Origin: an uncultured Gammaproteobacteria bacterium
Lineage (GTDB): Bacteria > Pseudomonadota > Gammaproteobacteria > Steroidobacterales > Woeseiaceae
NCBI GenBank assembly: GCA_938003715.1
Contig: CALKYK010000510.1
Span: 1 to 10,972 of the forward strand
Reading direction: 5' to 3'
Length of the DNA stretch: 10,972 nt
Shown here: positions 6,147 to 10,972 of the stretch, one piece after another
Position numbering within the stretch: the stretch's first letter is position 1
Layout: each line of letters opens with the position of its first letter
Notes under the pieces: generated by a model
What the model was told of the DNA's origin: nothing
The model's input: only the letters and a program-made list of their open reading frames with translations
The model's database searches: none
Position numbers and translations under genes: made by a program

Positions 6147-8066
6147 ATGCCGCATCGTCACCGAATCAGTCGCCGTGACTTCGTCAACGGCTGTGCGCTG
6201 GGCCTTGCGGCCGGCACGACGCTGTCGCCGGTCGAAGCCCTGGCCCAGGGACTGCTCGATCCAGGTGCGCTGCCGCCCGGCTACTACCCGCCGACGCGCA
6301 CCGGCCTGCGCGGCAGCCACGAAGGCTCGTTCGAGGTCGCGCACGCGCTGCGCGAAGGGCGCACCTGGGATGCCGTCGATGGCGGCGACCCGCGCTACGA
6401 CCTGGTCGTCGTCGGCGCGGGCCTCAGCGGGCTCGCGGCCGCGTACTTCTATCGCAAGCGCAACGGTCCCGATGCGCGCATCCTGATCCTCGACAACCAC
6501 GACGACTTCGGCGGTCACGCAAAGCGCAACGAGTTCAACCACGACGGCAGCACGTATCTCGTCAATGGCGGCACGCTGAATGTCGAGGCGCCTTCGCAGT
6601 ACAGCACGGTCGCCGCCGGTCTTCTGTGGGAACTCGGCGTCGACCGCACGCGCTACTTCGAGAAAAACGCGGCGATGTGGACGCGTTATGCGGACATGGG
6701 GCTCACGGGTTCGATGTTCTTCGACCGCGAGACGTTCGGCGCCGACAAACTCGTCGTCGGCTGGGGTGATATACCGATAACAGAATTCATCGAACAGGCG
6801 CCGCTGTCCGATGCTGCGAAGATCGACGCGGTGCGCCTTTATGAAAGCGCCATCGACTACATGCCCGGTTCGAGCGCCGCGGAAAAGCGCGCACGGCTGA
6901 CGCGCATGAGCTACCGCGACTACGTCGTCGAGATCGCGGAGTGCGACCCCGAGGTCATGCACCTTTTCGACACCAGCCTGCTTGGGCTGTTCGTTACCGG
7001 CATGGACGCGGTTCCGGCGATCTACTGCCGCGAGATGGGCTACCCGGGTTTCGACGGGCTCGGACTCGACGAGATCCCGCCCGGCCAGCTCGCATACGAG
7101 CCCGGCGGCCAGCACGGTCGCGAAAACCAGGCGCGCGCAAACGCCGGAGACCCGGACATGTACTTCCCGGACGGCAACGCGACGCTGGCGCGCCTGCTGG
7201 TACGTGCGCTGATCCCGGACGCGGTGCCCGGCGATTCGATGGAAGACGTCGTTACCGCCACGGTCGACTACAGCCAGCTCGACCGCGAATCGAACCGGGT
7301 GCGCATCCGGCTGAACAGCACGGCGATCGGTGTCCGCCACAATCGCAATGGAGAAGTGCAAACGGAGTACGTCAGCGGCGATACCGCCTACCGCGTGACC
7401 AGCCTGGACTCGGTCCTGGCGTGCTGGCACCCGGTCATCCCGCACATTTGCCGCGAGCTGCCCGAGGAGCAGAAGGAAGCGCTTGCCTATGGCGTCAAGT
7501 CGCCGCTGGTCTACACCGGCGTACTGGTCTCGAACTGGCAGTCTTTCGTCGACGCCGGCATCTCGCGGGTCACGGCGCCGGGTGGATTTCATCCGTCGAT
7601 CGGCCTGCCGCCGTCACTGGAAATGGGCGAGTACGTGACGTCGCGCGACCCGGCACAGCCGATCGTGGTCCGCATGTCGACGTATTTCCGTTCGCCGGGA
7701 CTGTCGCGGCGCGAGCAGCATCGCGTGGGCCGTGCAGAAATGCTCGCCACGCCGTTCGCGACCTTCGAACACCACATCCGTGATCAGCTGACGCGCATCC
7801 TCGGCCCGACCGGCTTCGACGACGAGAGCGATATCCTCGGCATCACCGTCAATCGCTGGCCGCACGGCTATACCTATTCCTACAACCCGCTGTTCGATCC
7901 GGTCGAGTGGGCGTACACAACCGGAGACGATCGTCCCGCCGTCGTTGCCCGCCAGCGGCACGGCAGGATCGCGATTGCCAACGCCGACGCGGCGGCCAGC
8001 CCGCACACCGACGCCGCAATCAACGAAGCCTATCGCGCGGTGCGCGAGCTGACCGAATCTGCCTGA
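6147..8066 (+). CDS. Tat-exported FAD-dependent oxidoreductase, spermidine dehydrogenase (SpdH)-like
   Basis: This 639-residue flavoprotein begins with a Tat signal: SRRDFVNG (8-15), a hydrophobic run, and ALA before Q34 as the likely cleavage site. The FAD-binding Rossmann motif is DLVVVGAGLSGLAAA (85-99), with an acidic ribose-binding residue near ILILDNHDDFGGHAKRNEF (112-130). Blocks YFPDGNATLARLLVRALIP (339-357), ITVNRWPHGYTYSYNPL (566-582) and the C-terminal FAD contact GRIAIANADAAASPHTDAAI (606-625) match, from memory, the periplasmic SpdH family. Pseudomonas and Serratia SpdH cleave spermidine to 1,3-diaminopropane and 4-aminobutanal. The substrate here cannot be proven from sequence; another periplasmic amine is possible. 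The ATG lies 8 bases after the mgtE stop, with no clear ribosome binding site, suggesting readthrough from the upstream operon. The frame is open further upstream, but the Tat signal fixes the start. Confidence 0.8.
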   Translation: MPHRHRISRRDFVNGCALGLAAGTTLSPVEALAQGLLDPGALPPGYYPPTRTGLRGSHEGSFEVAHALREGRTWDAVDGGDPRYDLVVVGAGLSGLAAAYFYRKRNGPDARILILDNHDDFGGHAKRNEFNHDGSTYLVNGGTLNVEAPSQYSTVAAGLLWELGVDRTRYFEKNAAMWTRYADMGLTGSMFFDRETFGADKLVVGWGDIPITEFIEQAPLSDAAKIDAVRLYESAIDYMPGSSAAEKRARLTRMSYRDYVVEIAECDPEVMHLFDTSLLGLFVTGMDAVPAIYCREMGYPGFDGLGLDEIPPGQLAYEPGGQHGRENQARANAGDPDMYFPDGNATLARLLVRALIPDAVPGDSMEDVVTATVDYSQLDRESNRVRIRLNSTAIGVRHNRNGEVQTEYVSGDTAYRVTSLDSVLACWHPVIPHICRELPEEQKEALAYGVKSPLVYTGVLVSNWQSFVDAGISRVTAPGGFHPSIGLPPSLEMGEYVTSRDPAQPIVVRMSTYFRSPGLSRREQHRVGRAEMLATPFATFEHHIRDQLTRILGPTGFDDESDILGITVNRWPHGYTYSYNPLFDPVEWAYTTGDDRPAVVARQRHGRIAIANADAAASPHTDAAINEAYRAVRELTESA

Positions 8067-8087
8067 AAAGGGTTCGGATACTGCGGA

Positions 8088-8117
8088 TTGTTGCGCCGAC
8101 GGCCGCTGTGGAATACT
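8088..8117 (+). promoter_or_regulatory. Weak promoter candidate before the LolA-like gene
   Basis: In the 82-base gap (8067-8148), TTGTTG (8088-8093) and AATACT (8112-8117) are 18 bases apart. The -10 element matches four of six consensus positions, and the -35 matches only the leading TTG. It could start a new transcript for the lipoprotein-sorting/ABC permease genes. No terminator hairpin was seen after the upstream stop, so readthrough is equally possible. Confidence 0.22.
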
Positions 8118-8148
8118 GGCTCATCCTGCCCCGCGCGACCCGGCATTG

Positions 8149-8901
8149 ATGTCACGTCCCGTCTTTTTCGCCTCGTTACTGGTATTGATCGCGTCTGCTG
8201 CCGCTGGCGCGGACCGCAGCGCTACCGACATCGTGCGCGACGCGCTGAATCACTGGCGGGGGCTATCGTCCCGTGCCGAGATGACCATGGTGATTCACCG
8301 CCCCGACTGGGAACGCAGCATGTCGATGCGCACGTTTACCGAGGGGGAAGAGCGCTCGCTCGTGCGCGTGACCGCCCCGGCGAAGGATCGCGGCAACGGC
8401 ACGTTGATCGACGGTGACAACATGTGGACGTTTTCGCCGAAGGTCAATCGCGTCATCAAGGTGCCGTCGTCGATGATGAACCAGGGCTGGATGGGATCGG
8501 ACTTCTCGAACCGCGACATCTCGCGCACCGACGATATCGTCTACCAGTACGAGCACACGCTGCTCAGCGAATCCGTGCACGACGATCACGTGGTGTACGA
8601 GATCGAATCGGTGCCGCGCGAAGACGCGGCGGTCGTCTGGGGCCGCGAAGTACTGACGATCCGCGACGACAGCGTCATGCTCCGGCACCGCTTCTACGAC
8701 CAGGACGGCGCGCTGGTCAAGACACTGGAAACTCATGAAGTCGCCGAGATGGGCGGCCGGTACGTCGCAGCACGACAAAGAATGGAAAAGACCGACGCGC
8801 CCGATGAGTGGACCGAGGTGCGCATCGACGCGATCGAATTCGACGTCGAGCTGCCGGGCAACGTGTTCACGTTGTCCAACCTGCGCAATCCCCGCAACTG
8901 A
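8149..8901 (+). CDS. LolA-like outer membrane lipoprotein-sorting protein
   Basis: This 250-residue secreted protein has a Sec signal peptide (SRPVFFASLLVLIASAAAGA, 2-21, cleavage probably after A21) and a LolA/LolB-like beta-rich body. Family features are the opening ATDIVRDALNHWRG (25-38), alternating strands such as DGDNMWTFSPKVNRVIKVPS (88-107), and the block SSMMNQGWMGSDFSNRDIS (107-125), typical of LolA-like proteins annotated as outer membrane lipoprotein-sorting proteins. The fold would be a half-barrel able to hold acyl chains in the periplasm. This is not canonical LolA, which is shorter and lacks that block. Two FtsX-type permeases follow directly (18-base gap), so it is likely the periplasmic partner of that transporter. 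ATG 8149 is preferred to the overlapping in-frame TTG at 8146. No lipobox cysteine is present, so the protein should be soluble. Confidence 0.83.
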   Translation: MSRPVFFASLLVLIASAAAGADRSATDIVRDALNHWRGLSSRAEMTMVIHRPDWERSMSMRTFTEGEERSLVRVTAPAKDRGNGTLIDGDNMWTFSPKVNRVIKVPSSMMNQGWMGSDFSNRDISRTDDIVYQYEHTLLSESVHDDHVVYEIESVPREDAAVVWGREVLTIRDDSVMLRHRFYDQDGALVKTLETHEVAEMGGRYVAARQRMEKTDAPDEWTEVRIDAIEFDVELPGNVFTLSNLRNPRN

Positions 8902-8919
8902 GCACGGTTTGCCGGCTCG

Positions 8920-10149
8920 ATGAACATCGTTGGCAGGCTTGCATGGCGCAACCTGTGGCGCCACCCGCGGCGCACCTGGCTGACGATCGGCGCAATGCTT
9001 TTCTCGAACGCGATCCTCGTGTTCATGATCTCGCTGCAGTTCGGCATGTACGACCTGATGATCGACAACACGCTCAAGGCATTCACCGGGCACCTGCAGG
9101 TCCAGGCGCCGGGCTACAAGGACGAGGCGAAAATACGCCAGGTCGTGCCGGACGCAGCCGCGATGGCGGCATCGCTGCGCGGGGAACTCGGTGTCGATAC
9201 GGTTGCGGCGCGCGCCGCGGCATTCGCTCTCGTGGCCAGCGCCGACCGCACGTACGGCGTGCAGATCGCAGGCGTCGACCCGGCCTACGAGCCGACCGTG
9301 TCGACGATCCCCGGCCTGGTCGACGACGGCCGCTGGCTTGGTGGCTTCGACGCCGCCGAGATCGTGCTCGGCAAGGTGCTGGCACGGAACCTCAAGGTCG
9401 GGCCGGGTGACGAGGTCACGCTGCTCGGCAGTGGCCGCGACGGCTCGTTCGCGGCGGCAATCGCAACGGTCGTCGGCGTCTTCGACAGCGGCGTTACGGA
9501 CTTCGATCGCAGCATCGCCGAAGTCCCGCTCGGTTTTTTCCAGGATACGTTCTACATGGACGGCGCGGGGCACGCGGTCGTCATCGCGCTGCCGGCGCTC
9601 GATGACGTCGCCGCATACCATGCAGTGGTCGCAGCAACGCTCCCCGCCGACTCCGACCTGGTCGTGCACGACTGGGACGCGCTGCAGCCGGGCCTGAAGC
9701 AGGCAATCCAGGCCGACCTTTCGAGCGCATTCTTCATGTACGCGGTGCTGGTCGTGCTGGTCGCGTTCAGCGTCATGAATACGCAGCTGATGTCAGTGCT
9801 CGAACGTACCCACGAATTCGGCGTCGTGATGGCGCTCGGCCTGACGCCGGGGCGGCTCGGGAGACTCGTCGTCCTCGAGACCGCAATGATGGGCGCGACC
9901 GGTATGCTGCTCGGCGGCCTGGCCGGTGCGCTGATCACGGCGTGGTTCAGCGTGCACGGCTTCAGCTACCCCGGCATGGAGGAGATGGCCGCAAACTTCA
10001 ACCTGCCGAGTCGCTTCTACCCGGAGCCGACCCTGGCGACGCTCTCCGCGGGCCCGGCCGTCGTATTTCTGGGCTCGCTCGTCGCCGCGCTGTACCCGGC
10101 GCTGCGTTTGAGGCGCCTGCATCCGGTCGAAGCGATGCAGGCGCTGTGA
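8920..10149 (+). CDS. FtsX-family ABC transporter permease, LolC/E-like (first of a pair)
   Basis: The 409 residues have the LolC/E-MacB type layout. A short cytosolic start (LAWRNLWRHPRRTW, 7-20) is followed by TM1 (about 20-42). A large periplasmic domain spans about 44-265 and includes GHLQVQAPGYKDEAKI and a second half with LKVGPGDEVTLLG (158-170). Three C-terminal helices follow (about 271-290, 318-342, 376-396), with the FtsX signature MNTQLMSVLERTHEFGVVMALGL around 286-308, the coupling helix that contacts the ATPase. It ends RLRRLHPVEAMQAL, typical of the family. It would extract or export a lipid-linked or hydrophobic substrate from the inner membrane with the LolA-like protein. The ribosome binding site is weak. 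Its stop overlaps the next permease start as TGATG. Confidence 0.9.
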   Translation: MNIVGRLAWRNLWRHPRRTWLTIGAMLFSNAILVFMISLQFGMYDLMIDNTLKAFTGHLQVQAPGYKDEAKIRQVVPDAAAMAASLRGELGVDTVAARAAAFALVASADRTYGVQIAGVDPAYEPTVSTIPGLVDDGRWLGGFDAAEIVLGKVLARNLKVGPGDEVTLLGSGRDGSFAAAIATVVGVFDSGVTDFDRSIAEVPLGFFQDTFYMDGAGHAVVIALPALDDVAAYHAVVAATLPADSDLVVHDWDALQPGLKQAIQADLSSAFFMYAVLVVLVAFSVMNTQLMSVLERTHEFGVVMALGLTPGRLGRLVVLETAMMGATGMLLGGLAGALITAWFSVHGFSYPGMEEMAANFNLPSRFYPEPTLATLSAGPAVVFLGSLVAALYPALRLRRLHPVEAMQAL

Positions 10150-10972
10150 TGGGCCGGCTGCGCGTCATCCTGCTGCTCGCCTGGCGCAACCTGTGGCGCA
10201 ACCATCGGCGCACGCTGATCATGGTCGCGGCGATCACGATTGGCGCCTGGGCAATGATCTTCATGACCGCGCTGATGCGCGGCATGGTCAACGAGATGAT
10301 CCGCGACGGCATCCGCGCACTGCCGGGTCACGTGCAGGTGCATCATCCACGGTTCCGCGACGATCCCAGCGTGGAGAACCTGCTGCCGTACGGCGTAAGC
10401 GACATCGACGCGGCCATGCGCGACGCCGGCATTGAACGCTACGCGGCGCGAGTCAGGGTCCCCGCGATCATTGCAAGCGAGCGCGAATCCCGCGGCGTGA
10501 TCCTGCTCGGTGTCGACCCGCAAGCGGAAGTCCGCATCGAGGCGCTCGGCAAGGATATCGCCGCCGGCCGTGCGCTCGACGGCGTCGACGACGGCGGCAT
10601 CGTGATCGGCAGGGAGCTGGCGACAAAGCTCGAAACGGCGCTCGGCAAGCGCGTCGTGGTCATGAGCCAGGACCCGGACAACGAAGTCGCCGATCGCGGC
10701 TTCCGCGTCGTCGGACTTTTCGAGGCCGGGCTGCAGGCGCACGAGGAACGCTTCGTCTTCGCCGGCCGGCAGACCGTGCAATCGATGCTCGGCGTCGGCG
10801 ACGCCGTCACCGAGGTCGCCGTGCTCGGCGACGACTACCGCGACGTAGCGCCGCTCGCGGCGACGGTTGGCGCGCAGTTTGCTGCGGCTGAGGTGCTTCC
10901 CTGGACCGAAGTCGACGCCTACCTCGGCACGATGCTGGGAGTCATGGACGGCTTGGCACTTCTGTGGATCAT
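10149..10972 (+). CDS. FtsX-family ABC transporter permease, LolC/E-like (second, truncated by window edge)
   Basis: The open frame begins at ATG 10149, sharing one base with the previous TGA, and runs without a stop to the right edge (274 codons read). It opens with LLAWRNLWRNHRRTLIMVAA (9-28), close to the first permease, followed by TM1 (about 23-43). The periplasmic domain begins GHVQVHHPRFRDDPSV (60-75) and includes VILLGVDPQAE and ALGKRVVVMSQDPDNEVAD. The last residues (TMLGVMDGLALLWI) enter TM2. It is paralogous to, but clearly diverged from, its neighbour, as expected for a LolC/LolE-like heterodimer. The remaining helices and probably an ABC ATPase lie beyond the window. Confidence 0.88.
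   Translation, partial: MGRLRVILLLAWRNLWRNHRRTLIMVAAITIGAWAMIFMTALMRGMVNEMIRDGIRALPGHVQVHHPRFRDDPSVENLLPYGVSDIDAAMRDAGIERYAARVRVPAIIASERESRGVILLGVDPQAEVRIEALGKDIAAGRALDGVDDGGIVIGRELATKLETALGKRVVVMSQDPDNEVADRGFRVVGLFEAGLQAHEERFVFAGRQTVQSMLGVGDAVTEVAVLGDDYRDVAPLAATVGAQFAAAEVLPWTEVDAYLGTMLGVMDGLALLWI

Noticed and set aside
5268..7592. A 774-codon open frame on the minus strand across mgtE and the SpdH-like gene
   Set aside because: It is rich in arginine, valine and histidine, has no recognisable domain, and lies opposite two genes with clear family motifs. Long antisense frames are expected in GC-rich coding DNA.
8263..9669. A 468-codon minus-strand open frame opposite the LolA-like gene and first permease
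   Set aside because: It has no domain signature and the opposite strand carries confident genes with signal peptide and membrane helices.
1..10972. CRISPR arrays, tRNA or rRNA genes, insertion sequences
   Set aside because: No regularly spaced repeats, cloverleaf-like sequence, rRNA segments or transposase motifs were seen. The window is almost fully occupied by protein genes.

Overview
The window is GC-rich (roughly 60% or more by eye), densely coding and entirely plus-strand. It holds ten complete genes and two partial ones at the edges. Codon use, the cbb3 oxidase genes and the other families suggest a proteobacterium, most likely a gammaproteobacterium. That placement is an inference from gene content, not a phylogenetic result.

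Region 1 (1-3181) begins with the last residues of an unidentified membrane protein. A complete ccoNOQP operon for cbb3-type cytochrome c oxidase follows. Every junction in it is translationally overlapped, and all recognised heme and copper ligands are present. The usual assembly genes (ccoG, ccoH, ccoI, ccoS) do not follow ccoP.

Region 2 (3182-6138) begins with a short gap holding a weak terminator-like element and a plausible sigma70-type promoter. Three tightly overlapped genes follow: a compact MscS-like channel that ends after the beta domain; a MgtE-like protein with the N domain and CBS pair but no transport domain; and a second MgtE that has a transport domain with a shortened TM1-TM2 segment. 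This triplet is the most unusual part of the window. It looks like a divalent-cation or osmotic module with a possibly split or remodelled MgtE.

Region 3 (6147-8066), only 8 bases downstream of mgtE, encodes a Tat-exported FAD oxidoreductase resembling periplasmic spermidine dehydrogenase (SpdH). Such an enzyme would act in the periplasm, where the cbb3 c-type hemes also lie. A physical or electron-transfer link is only a hypothesis.

Region 4 (8149 to the right edge) encodes a secreted LolA-like protein and two consecutive, paralogous FtsX/LolC/E-type ABC permeases, the second cut by the window end. This is the layout of a Lol-like ABC export system. An ATPase gene would be expected just outside the window.

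No RNA genes, CRISPR arrays, insertion sequences or att sites were recognised. The long minus-strand open frames are best explained as GC-driven shadows of the genes described.
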